Source: an uncultured Lachnospiraceae bacterium
GTDB taxonomy: Bacteria > Bacillota > Clostridia > Lachnospirales > Lachnospiraceae
Direction: 5' to 3'
Assembly: GCA_945913255.1 (NCBI GenBank)
Contig: CAMEDC010000011.1
Location: forward strand, 1-62,585
Length of the DNA stretch: 62,585 nt
Below the pieces are notes generated by a model. The model ran no database searches and had not been told where the DNA came from. It was given only the letters and a program-made list of their open reading frames with translations. Made by a program: the position numbers and the translations under genes. The first letter of the stretch is position 1, and each line of letters opens with the position of its first letter. This document shows positions 15,585 through 23,480 of this stretch, one piece after another.

Positions 15585-17804
15585 ATGCCCAGAGGCCGCA
15601 AGAGAAAGGAAGTTAAAACAGCAGAGCAGATTGAAGAAGCGTATTCCCTGTATTTTCAGACAAAATCGAACGACTCTGTTTATGATTATCAGCAGGAAAT
15701 CATTTCTGCCATTTTGATGGGGAGAGATGTGCTTGCGATCCTTGCTACCGGCAGCGGAAAGTCCCTTTGCTTTCAGCTGCCGGCTCTTTTACTACCCGGA
15801 ATTACGATTGTGGTAACACCGCTAAAGGCATTGATGGAAGACCAGGCGAAAAGATTTAATGAAAGGCTGCTAAATCGGGGCATTACAGATAAAAGGGCAG
15901 AGTATATCAACAGTGACCTGTCCTTTCATAAAATGCAAGATGCGCTGTTCGGGAAAGAGTCGGATAAAATCAAATTGATTTATGTATCACCGGAACGTCT
16001 GGAAACACCACTTTTCAGAAAATATGTGAAGAAGCATCTGATTTCGATGGTGGTGGCGGACGAAGCACACTGTGTTTCCATGTGGGGATATGACTTCAGA
16101 CCCTCTTACGGCAGGATTCCTGTTTTTATCGAGCATCTGGAAACAAGACCCATTGTGGCGGCATTTACGGCTACGGCTACCAGACTGATAGCAGATAATA
16201 TAATTCTTCTGCTGGGTCTAAGGCAGCCATTCGTGAAAATGGGGAATCTGGAAAGAAACAATTTGAATTTCAGGATTTACCATCCCCGGACAGACAGCAG
16301 GAAGATGGAATATCTGAAAGGGTATCTGAAAAGGCATAAGGGGCGCATGGGGATTGTGTACTGCAATACCAGAACCAATGTGGATAAAGTATACGACAAA
16401 CTGTCTGCGGACGGATTTTGCGTGGGCAAGTATTACGCCGATGGTCCGGAAGACGATTATGAGAAAAAACGGGAGAATGAGAAGCAGAGAAAATATACCT
16501 TTGAAGCGTTTCGCAGCAATTCTCTGGATTGCGTGATTGCAACGAATGCTTTCGGCATGGGAATCGATTCGGGGGATGTTTCTTTTGTCATTCACTATAA
16601 TATGCCCCTGTGTATCGAGAACTATTATCAGGAAGCGGGAAGAGCCGGGCGGGTAAGCAAATCTGAGTCAGATTGTGCCGGAAAGTGTGACTGTATCCTC
16701 TATTATGCCGAAATGGATGTGCAGATAAACCGATATCTGATTGAAAAGTCCTCGGAAGAGAAATTCGGGGAGAACGGGGAGAAGGCGGTTTCGGATTTCC
16801 TTTTTGATTTGAAAATGGATCGGCTTCAGCAGATGGAGTATTACTGTAAACTTCCCAAAAACGCGGATTATCAGAGCGAAATTCTGAAGTATCTTGAGTC
16901 TTACAAGCCATCCTTTTTTACAGAGGATACACCGCCTCAATTTACAGAGCGAATTGATAAGAGTATTTTTTTCCCGCGTATGTTTATGGCGAACAGTACC
17001 ATGGTTGCCGGAAATCTGCGAAAAGAGGCGGCGAACGGGCGCGTTGAGATTAAGGCACCGAGAAATACATTTACAGTGGAATATCATCTTGCCGGAAATG
17101 ACAAAATATCCTATTTTGATATGATGGTTCAGGATGCTGTATTTACCCTGGAATACAGCGGTATGCCTGAATTTTCGGTGGCTGATGTGATAGAGGTTCT
17201 GACCGGAGACCGAAAGCGGGATCTGGAGAACAGAATCCGGACTGACATTGAAGAGAGCATAGAGCGCCTCAGAAATACAGAGCTGGAGCTGCAAAGAAAG
17301 AAGTCCTGTATGCTTCCCCTTGAGATACGGAAAAAGGGAAGGGGTATCGTTTACAGCTGGGAAGAAATTGCTCCGCTGGGGTATTATGCAGAACGGATGC
17401 AGCACAGCCAGTTTCTTTCGTTTCCCCTGGTACTTCTGAATACGCGGGAAAAAGACGGTTCAAAGATAGTACCGGATAAGAAGGATTATCTGATGATAAA
17501 GCATTACCTGCTGTACCGAATCGAGCTGGTGACGGAAAACCAGAAGAGAAGTTCGAAAAACAGGGTAAAGTCTTCAATCAATAATGTCATACGATATGAC
17601 AAAATGTTTGAACAACTGGGAATAACATTCGGTGAGGATGCTGTTTATGCCATGGAGAAAAAGAAAAAGTACATTGAACGCATTAAGAGGATGCTGACAT
17701 ATTGGAGAGAGAAAGGAGTCATCAGCTATTTTGAAGAGTACTTTGATGATTACACCATGGAAGAAGCAGGCGTGAAAGTCGGTTATTCACGATACTGGCA
17801 GTGA
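15585..17804 (+). CDS. RecQ-family ATP-dependent DNA helicase
   Basis: This is an SF2 helicase of 739 residues. Walker A is ATGSGKSLCFQLP near residue 53, motif II is VADEAHCVSMWG near 157 and motif VI is YYQEAGRAGR near 346, followed by a cysteine pattern (CAGKCDC) like the RecQ zinc site. The C-terminal half (about 400-739) is a long, unfamiliar stretch, so it is not a standard RecQ with clear RQC and HRDC domains. The start at 15585 is set by AAGGAG 9 bases upstream; the frame is open to 15459 but without such a signal. Confidence 0.88.
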   Translation: MPRGRKRKEVKTAEQIEEAYSLYFQTKSNDSVYDYQQEIISAILMGRDVLAILATGSGKSLCFQLPALLLPGITIVVTPLKALMEDQAKRFNERLLNRGITDKRAEYINSDLSFHKMQDALFGKESDKIKLIYVSPERLETPLFRKYVKKHLISMVVADEAHCVSMWGYDFRPSYGRIPVFIEHLETRPIVAAFTATATRLIADNIILLLGLRQPFVKMGNLERNNLNFRIYHPRTDSRKMEYLKGYLKRHKGRMGIVYCNTRTNVDKVYDKLSADGFCVGKYYADGPEDDYEKKRENEKQRKYTFEAFRSNSLDCVIATNAFGMGIDSGDVSFVIHYNMPLCIENYYQEAGRAGRVSKSESDCAGKCDCILYYAEMDVQINRYLIEKSSEEKFGENGEKAVSDFLFDLKMDRLQQMEYYCKLPKNADYQSEILKYLESYKPSFFTEDTPPQFTERIDKSIFFPRMFMANSTMVAGNLRKEAANGRVEIKAPRNTFTVEYHLAGNDKISYFDMMVQDAVFTLEYSGMPEFSVADVIEVLTGDRKRDLENRIRTDIEESIERLRNTELELQRKKSCMLPLEIRKKGRGIVYSWEEIAPLGYYAERMQHSQFLSFPLVLLNTREKDGSKIVPDKKDYLMIKHYLLYRIELVTENQKRSSKNRVKSSINNVIRYDKMFEQLGITFGEDAVYAMEKKKKYIERIKRMLTYWREKGVISYFEEYFDDYTMEEAGVKVGYSRYWQ

Positions 17805-17879
17805 TGAGCGTCAATAGCGGAAGTGCTGTGTGACAATACTGGCAGTGATGAGCGTCAATAGTGGAAGTGCTGTGTGCCA
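17792..17879. repeat. 44-bp tandem duplication over the recQ stop codon
   Basis: Two almost identical 44-bp copies (17792-17835 and 17836-17879) start ATACTGGCAGTGATGAGCG. The first contains the stop codon of the helicase (TGA at 17802-17804), so the second carries the same tail outside the gene. Only a few bases differ, so the event is recent. From 17880 to 18049 I see nothing beyond AT-rich DNA. Confidence 0.9.
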
Positions 17880-18049
17880 ATTATTTTCGGATTAGTATAA
17901 AACGGAAAACACATTTTGAATGCTTAAAAAAGCCTGAAAAATAAAAGAAAAATGAAATCTATATATTTTATAACAATAGAGAAAGTACATCAGAAACAAA
18001 AAGATGGAGTAAATCTTGTTTCTTCAAGTTATAAAACGCATCTTATTTT

Positions 18050-18076
18050 AGCACCTTGCGGTGCTCGGTCGGGTTT
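18050..18076 (+). terminator. hairpin with T-run before clpP
   Basis: AGCACC (18050-18055) and GGTGCT (18060-18065) enclose TTGC, followed by CGGTCGGGTTTTT. It lies 55 bases before clpP and could terminate upstream transcription or attenuate clpP. Confidence 0.5.
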
Positions 18077-18131
18077 TTGAAACAATAACTATAATATGGC
18101 ATTTAAAATGAGGAAAGAGAGGAAAATAAAA

Positions 18132-18734
18132 ATGGCAAACAGAATTATGGAGTCTTCCAGAGGTTACGATGCAATCAGTCTGGAAGACGAGTTTTTACGA
18201 AATCGAAAGGTATTTCTGGATGATACAGTGACACCTGAGAGCGTGAATGAACTGATTAAGCAGCTTATGTTTCTCGACAATGAGGACAGCGGAGCGGAAA
18301 TCACATTGTACATCAATTCGCCGGGGGGCTCCGTTCAGGACGGATTGGCTCTCTACGATGTCTTGCGGCTTGTGAAGGCGCCTGTCCGAACTGTGGCTGC
18401 AGGAATGGCCGCCAGCATGGGAGCGGTTCTGTTCCTCGCAGGTGACAAGAGAGAAATGCTCAAACACAGTAAGATAATGATTCACGACCCCTCCTTTCAT
18501 TCAAAGAATATAGGCGGGCAGAAAAGCCATGAAATTCAGCATGCCCTTGATGACTTAAATGAATGTCGTGAGGCACTGGCACAAATCATTGCCGAACGGA
18601 CGGGAAAGAGCATTGAGGAAGTGTATGAAGTTACGGCAAACGATACTTATTTTAACGCATCAGAGGCCCTGGAATGGGGACTCGCAACTGCCATCATCGG
18701 CGAAAAAAAGAAGGGAGGACGCAGACATGAGTAA
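18132..18734 (+). CDS. clpP: ClpP-like serine protease subunit
   Basis: The start at 18132 has GAGAGGAAA upstream; the longer frame from 18096 has no such site. The product is 200 residues with the catalytic Ser in GMAASMGA (about S95), His in SKIMIHDP (H118) and Asp in the TANDTYF segment (D171). All three triad residues are therefore present, and INSPGGSV forms the oxyanion region. The Ser-His distance is two residues shorter than in E. coli ClpP as I count it. It overlaps the next gene by 8 bases, and neither clpX nor tig is near, so this looks like an accessory ClpP. Confidence 0.9.
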   Translation: MANRIMESSRGYDAISLEDEFLRNRKVFLDDTVTPESVNELIKQLMFLDNEDSGAEITLYINSPGGSVQDGLALYDVLRLVKAPVRTVAAGMAASMGAVLFLAGDKREMLKHSKIMIHDPSFHSKNIGGQKSHEIQHALDDLNECREALAQIIAERTGKSIEEVYEVTANDTYFNASEALEWGLATAIIGEKKKGGRRHE

Positions 18735-20025
18735 AGCAAAAGTATACGGAAAGAGAATTTTGGCACAGGGTGTTGAAATGTCAACAAACACGAGAGAGAC
18801 CCAGCTGAACAACAATGTTGTGGTAATCGGGGGCAGCGGAAGCGGTAAGACTGGCGGCTATGTTGTTCCCAATATACAGAATATCACGGGCAGTCTGATT
18901 GTGGCGGATACCAAACGTCAGCTGGAAAGAAAGTACGGAAAGATGCTTGAAAAGAAAGGCTATTCTGTCTATTCTCTGGACTTTGTGAATCCGTCCCAGT
19001 CCTGTGGTTACAATCCGCTCTCGTATATCAGACGATATCCTGACGGTACTGTCAGGGAACAGGATATACTGACAATCTCAAGAGTGCTCTGCCCTGTACT
19101 GGACCAAAATGAACCGATATGGGACATGTCAGCACAGTCCTACTGCAGCTTTCTGATCAGCTACTGTCTGGAAACAGAACCACCCGAAAGACAGAATCTG
19201 ATTACTGTCGGTGATCTTCATCGCGCCTTCTGCAAGCCGAATGGAAAATTTGAGTTTCTTCCATGGATTGAAAATCACTTAGACAGTTTTGCAGCAAAAA
19301 AATACTACGAAATAGAAGCAAATGCGATTGCAAACAAGATGTTTTCCAGTATTGTCGGTTTTGTGAATGTGGCGCTTGAGCCCTTTTCGTATCACGAGGC
19401 TGAGTGCATTTTCGGAAATGCAGACAACATGTTTGATATCCATAAGCTCGGAAGGGAAAAAACGGTTCTTTTCCTGAATGTAAGCGATACGGACCGTGTC
19501 TTTGACAAAATGCTGGACATTTTCTATACGCAGGCAATGCAGGTGCTTTGTTCCGATGCGGATAAGAATCCGGATGGAAGACTGACGGTTCCCGTTCATA
19601 TGATTCTGGATGATTTTGCCTGCAGCGGAACCATTCCCGATTTTGACAAGCTGATATCCGTCATACGCTCAAGAGACATCAGTGTCAGCATAATCCTTCA
19701 AAGCCTGACGCAGCTGGATACATTGTACAGCCATGCGACAGCGATGACAATCCTGAATAATTGTGATAACTGGCTATACTTTGGAAGTCAGGATATGGAT
19801 ACGGTAAATTATGTTGCGTCCCGTTGCTACAAGACTCCCGAGTCGGTGATGTGTATGCCGCGCAACAAGGCGTATCTTATCACGAATGGCAGAAAAGCCT
19901 GCTATGTAGACAAGATTACTCCGTACAGTACTGTCGGAAAGAAGGATTTATTTGATAGTATTCATGCGGAAATAGAAGTAGAAGACGATATCGAGATATC
20001 TGCAGATGCCCTGATTCATGAATAG
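18727..20025 (+). CDS. VirD4/TraG-like coupling ATPase without membrane domain
   Basis: The 432-residue protein starts at ATG 18727, with GGGAGGAC inside clpP as ribosome site. Walker A GGSGSGKT is at residues 35-42 and Walker B HMILDDFAC near 291, followed by SVIRSRDISVSIILQSLTQL, the region that carries the conserved Gln and helix of type IV coupling proteins. The core NTPase fold is complete, but the usual N-terminal transmembrane helices are absent and the protein is about 150 residues shorter than standard VirD4. No relaxase, VirB4 or other conjugation gene is in the window. It would act in the cytoplasm or on a partner membrane protein. Confidence 0.85.
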   Translation: MSKAKVYGKRILAQGVEMSTNTRETQLNNNVVVIGGSGSGKTGGYVVPNIQNITGSLIVADTKRQLERKYGKMLEKKGYSVYSLDFVNPSQSCGYNPLSYIRRYPDGTVREQDILTISRVLCPVLDQNEPIWDMSAQSYCSFLISYCLETEPPERQNLITVGDLHRAFCKPNGKFEFLPWIENHLDSFAAKKYYEIEANAIANKMFSSIVGFVNVALEPFSYHEAECIFGNADNMFDIHKLGREKTVLFLNVSDTDRVFDKMLDIFYTQAMQVLCSDADKNPDGRLTVPVHMILDDFACSGTIPDFDKLISVIRSRDISVSIILQSLTQLDTLYSHATAMTILNNCDNWLYFGSQDMDTVNYVASRCYKTPESVMCMPRNKAYLITNGRKACYVDKITPYSTVGKKDLFDSIHAEIEVEDDIEISADALIHE

Positions 20026-20034
20026 AATCAGGGC
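20008..20034. terminator. inverted repeat over the VirD4-like stop
   Basis: GCCCTGATTC pairs with GAATCAGGGC with a 7-base loop and spans the stop codon. No T-run follows on either strand, but its place between convergent genes suggests a transcript end or mRNA stabiliser. Confidence 0.4.
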
Positions 20035-20101
20035 ATTAATGCGGAAGCCAGGTTTAAGGTGAACGGAGTAAGGGAGTTATTTTTTTACAGCTACTTTTTG
20101 C

Positions 20102-21238
20102 TTAGTCTTTCTTTTCGTCCTTTTTGATTTTGGATCGAACGATGGTAAATGCCGGAATAACCAGCGCGAGGATACCGATGTATCCGATAATGGAGGTTCC
20201 TTTCTGCAGCAGTGCTTTCATGCCGAAGGAAGCACCGATTGCAGCAATACCAAGAAGAATTACGGTGATGACTGCACGGCGGAGCTGCAGATTCTTGATA
20301 AAGGAAAAGAGATTATTGAATCTGACGCATCCGGCGTTAGCCAGTCCTGCAGCACTCGTGAGGACGGCAAGTGTCATCAGAACAACAAATACAAATGTCA
20401 GCCAGGAGAATCCGAGTCTGCCAAGCACTGCCATGATAGGAACAGCGACTACTCCGGGATTGCAGAGATCCGGAATAATGGTTACATAGCAGAAGAGAGT
20501 GAAGGCAATGGAAATCATCAGAATAACGGTGATGATATAGCCTGCGATAATTGCCTTCTTTGTTTCTGCTTTGTCCTCCAGGATATCCGCAACGGACATC
20601 ACGTTGAAACAGATGGTGGACTGGAAGCAGCCATACAAAACAGCACTTAACACAGCATGAAGCAGGTTGGGTTCCTTTGTATTTACGGGAGCGGCGGCGA
20701 TCGCTGCGCCAAGGTCATACTGTCCGAATACCAGGCTCAAAACTGCTATCAGAAGAACAACCAGAACGATGGCATACATCATATACTTGGATGCCTTGGA
20801 AAGCAGTTTGGAACCATACAGACATAATAAGGCGGAAATGATGATAGTAGGGATTGCAGCACCCCAGTAGCTGAATCCGAAATTCATAAGTACGTTTGCC
20901 TCACCGGAAAAAGCAAGTCCACCGGCACACATTACAGTGGCGAGAAAGAGAATGTCATATACAATGCTGATGGCCTTGCCTGCTTTTTCCCCGTAACAGG
21001 AGAGCACGAAAGGCCTGTAGCTGGTTGCATTGTGACTTCTTGCGTATTCGGTCATATAAAACATGACACCGCCGGTAACGAGCATTGCCAAAAGGGGCAT
21101 GAGCAGACCAATCCATCCGTACTTCACATAGTATGTAACACTGAATGCACCGGTTGCAAAGCCGGGACCGAAATGCCCACCCAGCCATACTGCTGCGACA
21201 CCCATGTAGGATGTTGCAAAAATGTTTCGTTTTTTCAT
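20102..21238 (-). CDS. YkvI-like transporter membrane protein
   Basis: This 378-residue protein has about ten to eleven hydrophobic segments, with the first segment GVAAVWLGGHFGPGFATGAF typical of the YkvI group, which has the LeuT-type fold (amino acid/polyamine/organocation-like). The substrate is unknown. The start at 21238 is preferred because AGAGAGGAAAAAC lies just before it; the upstream in-frame ATG at 21256 has no such site. It is 21 bases downstream of the Dabb gene on the same strand and is probably cotranscribed. Confidence 0.85.
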   Translation of the reverse strand: MKKRNIFATSYMGVAAVWLGGHFGPGFATGAFSVTYYVKYGWIGLLMPLLAMLVTGGVMFYMTEYARSHNATSYRPFVLSCYGEKAGKAISIVYDILFLATVMCAGGLAFSGEANVLMNFGFSYWGAAIPTIIISALLCLYGSKLLSKASKYMMYAIVLVVLLIAVLSLVFGQYDLGAAIAAAPVNTKEPNLLHAVLSAVLYGCFQSTICFNVMSVADILEDKAETKKAIIAGYIITVILMISIAFTLFCYVTIIPDLCNPGVVAVPIMAVLGRLGFSWLTFVFVVLMTLAVLTSAAGLANAGCVRFNNLFSFIKNLQLRRAVITVILLGIAAIGASFGMKALLQKGTSIIGYIGILALVIPAFTIVRSKIKKDEKKD

Positions 21239-21259
21239 TTGTTTTTCCTCTCTCATAAG

Positions 21260-21547
21260 TTAATTATGATCAAAGGATGTTCTTCCTGCGAGCGCATCCT
21301 TTAAATCCTGAGCCATTTGGACATGCAGGGGATGAGCCAGATAGTCCTGCAGATGTTCTTCTGAATCCAGCTGGACGGTTGCCATAATGTCCGCATTGGA
21401 GTCTCTTTCCACACAACAGCGATAGACAATAGGGTTGGTTAAGAAATCTAAGGCCTGATCCAGTTCATTGTAAGTTTTTTGCACTCTTGCTTCGACAGCA
21501 TCCAAATCCGTGCCCGGTTTGAACTTCAGCAGAACATAATGAGTCAT
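21260..21547 (-). CDS. Dabb (stress-responsive A/B barrel) family protein
   Basis: This is a 95-residue protein that starts MTHYVLLKFKPGTD, the signature of the dimeric alpha/beta-barrel family (Dabb), with a later SEEHLQDYLAHPLH segment. The start at 21547 has AAAGGAGGAAAC on the minus strand. The family includes heat-stable dimeric proteins of plants and bacteria with varied or unknown functions. It is the first gene of a probable two-gene minus-strand operon with the YkvI-like permease. Confidence 0.85.
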   Translation of the reverse strand: MTHYVLLKFKPGTDLDAVEARVQKTYNELDQALDFLTNPIVYRCCVERDSNADIMATVQLDSEEHLQDYLAHPLHVQMAQDLKDALAGRTSFDHN

Positions 21548-21684
21548 ATCTGTTTCCTCCTTTGTATGCATATTCATGCATAATATACAAATTATTATAC
21601 AGTAAAGAGGCAGCGGTATCAATAACTAAATTAAGTGTGTTTTATATTTGCTTTATAAAGTTTATAAAAGCTTTACAAAAATTG

Positions 21685-21711
21685 TTAGCACTCCCTATTG
21701 ACGAGTGCTAA
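21685..21711. promoter_or_regulatory. CIRCE operator for HrcA
   Basis: Perfect inverted repeat TTAGCACTC, nine bases, GAGTGCTAA. This is the consensus target of the HrcA repressor, which controls heat-shock chaperones in Firmicutes. Confidence 0.97.
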
Positions 21712-21726
21712 TTTGCGTGTTATAAC
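21698..21726 (+). promoter_or_regulatory. SigA promoter of hsp20-dnaJ, overlapping CIRCE
   Basis: TTGACG at 21698-21703 and TATAAC at 21721-21726 have a 17-base spacer. The -35 starts in the loop of CIRCE and ends on its right arm, so HrcA binding would block RNA polymerase directly. Confidence 0.85.
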
Positions 21727-21818
21727 ATAACTAGAACAAAGGAAATGGTTCCGGAGTTCCGGAATACAAAAATGGTTGCGGTTATGAACCGCATATAATA
21801 GGTAAGGAGGAATGACGT

Positions 21819-22262
21819 ATGTTGATGCCTAGTATTTTTGGAGAAAGTTTGATTGATGAGTTCTTTGATGATTTTGCCCGTCCGGTAAAAAGTGTTGCGA
21901 GAGTCAGCGCTCCGACACCCACTGTTATGAGAACGGATGTGAAGGAGAGTGAAGCAGGTTATGAACTGGATATTGACCTTCCCGGTTACAAGAAGGAAGA
22001 TGTGCAGGCTCAGCTGAAAGATGGTTATCTGACCATTACGGCTACAACTGCAAAGAATGCGGACCAGAAGGATGAGAACGGAAAATACATTCGCAGAGAA
22101 AGATATTCCGGTACCTGCAGCAGAAGTTTCTATGTAGGGGATGATATTCGTCAGGAGGACATCAAGGCAAAATTCGAAGATGGTATTTTGAAGATTGGTG
22201 TTCCCAAGAAGAAAGAACAGCCGGAAATGGAAGAGAACAAGTTCATTACCATTGAAGGATAA
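21819..22262 (+). CDS. hsp20: small heat-shock protein Hsp20
   Basis: This 147-residue alpha-crystallin-type chaperone has an N-terminal arm of about 35 residues, the ACD core 40-130 (ELDIDLPGYKKEDVQAQLKDG, then the conserved DGILKIGVPKK), and a C-terminal tail with ENKFITIEG in the position of the IxI-type anchor. It holds unfolding proteins without ATP. A CIRCE element and promoter lie 100 bases upstream, and AAGGAGG precedes the ATG. It sits in a heat-shock unit with the dnaJ-like gene. Confidence 0.95.
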   Translation: MLMPSIFGESLIDEFFDDFARPVKSVARVSAPTPTVMRTDVKESEAGYELDIDLPGYKKEDVQAQLKDGYLTITATTAKNADQKDENGKYIRRERYSGTCSRSFYVGDDIRQEDIKAKFEDGILKIGVPKKKEQPEMEENKFITIEG

Positions 22263-22279
22263 TGGATGAGAGACGACTT

Positions 22280-22320
22280 AAAGGGGATACCAGTTGGGAT
22301 ACTGTGTATCCCTTTCTTTC
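22280..22320 (+). terminator. hairpin between hsp20 and dnaJ
   Basis: AAAGGGGATAC pairs with GTATCCCTTT over a 13-base loop, followed by CTTTC. It is a weak terminator-like stem that could lower dnaJ expression relative to hsp20. Confidence 0.5.
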
Positions 22321-22339
22321 ATTCGGGAGGTGAGGATGA

Positions 22340-23368
22340 ATGGCAAAAAAGGATTATTATGATGTCCTCGGAATCAACCGCAGCGCGGATGAAAAAGAAA
22401 TTAAGAGGGCTTACCGGAAGCTTGCAAAGAAATATCATCCGGACACGAATCCCGGTGATAAGCAGGCAGAACAGAAATTTAAGGAAGTCACAGAGGCTTA
22501 CAATGTGCTGAGTGATGCCGAGAAGAAAAAATTGTATGACCAGTACGGTTTCGCAGCATTTGAGGAAGGCTTCGGAACAGGTAATTCCGACCCTCGTTCC
22601 GGTGGTTTCGATGCAGGAGGTTTCGGGAATGACGGCAGCTATCGGGAATTTCATTTTACCGGTGGCGACATGGGTGATATGGGCGGCATCTTTGACGATT
22701 TCTTTGGAGACATTTTCCACGGAAGAGAGTTTTACGGTACCGGCGGAGACAGCGGTCATTCCGGGTTTGGCGGAACCGGGTTCGGAGATGAGTTTACCGG
22801 AGGCTCTTACCGCCGAAAGGGCGCAGATGCGCAGGCGGAAATCAGCATCGGTTTTGACGAGGCCATAAGCGGATGTGATAAGGTTGTGCGGCTTCGGGAT
22901 GAAAGCGGAAAAGTCAGTTCGCTTCAGGTACACATTCCGGCCGGTGTGGATGAGGGACAGCTTGTCCGGCTAAAAGGGCAGGGTGCTTCCGGCATTGGAG
23001 GGGGAGCTGCCGGTGACCTCATGTTGAAAATCCATATTCAGCCAAAGCCGGGATATGAGAGAAAAGGAAATGATATCTATGTGACGGTAAAGATTCCATA
23101 TACCACTGCCGTGCTCGGAGGAGAGGTTATTGTGCCGACTCTGACAGGTAAGGTATCCTGTAAAATTGCAGCCGGAACACAACCGGGAAGCAAAATCCGA
23201 CTGAAGGGAAAGGGAATTTCGTCTATGAAAAACCCTGCTCATAAGGGGGATGAATATATTGTAGTCCAGATAGAAGTGCCGAAGTACCTGACCCCTGAGG
23301 AACGACAGAAACTGTTGGAGTATGACAAGGCCTGCAAAGCTCACAGTCATGGCGGCAGTGCGGCGTGA
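22340..23368 (+). CDS. DnaJ-like co-chaperone without zinc finger (CbpA type)
   Basis: This 342-residue protein has the J domain at residues 1-70 with HPD at 33-35 and the G/F-rich region 75-160 ([17 protein letters not shown] and others). It then goes directly to the two C-terminal beta-barrel domains from about 165, without the CxxCxGxG zinc repeats of class A DnaJ. It is therefore a class B (CbpA-like) J protein that partners Hsp70. GGGAGGTGAGGATGA precedes the ATG. With hsp20 it probably forms a CIRCE-controlled pair; dnaK is not in the window. Confidence 0.93.
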   Translation: MAKKDYYDVLGINRSADEKEIKRAYRKLAKKYHPDTNPGDKQAEQKFKEVTEAYNVLSDAEKKKLYDQYGFAAFEEGFGTGNSDPRSGGFDAGGFGNDGSYREFHFTGGDMGDMGGIFDDFFGDIFHGREFYGTGGDSGHSGFGGTGFGDEFTGGSYRRKGADAQAEISIGFDEAISGCDKVVRLRDESGKVSSLQVHIPAGVDEGQLVRLKGQGASGIGGGAAGDLMLKIHIQPKPGYERKGNDIYVTVKIPYTTAVLGGEVIVPTLTGKVSCKIAAGTQPGSKIRLKGKGISSMKNPAHKGDEYIVVQIEVPKYLTPEERQKLLEYDKACKAHSHGGSAA

Positions 23369-23480
23369 ACCGCTATTGCCATTTCCCGGAAAATGTAATA
23401 AAATATACCATAGAATCAGTGCCTGAAAAATTGTGGTTTTGTGGTCTGGCAAATACTTACAAAAGATTGAGGGTATTACT

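Noticed and set aside
18727..20025. Complete conjugative element around the VirD4-like gene
   Set aside because: No relaxase, VirB4, integrase or attachment repeats were found on either side; the neighbours are ordinary chromosomal genes.
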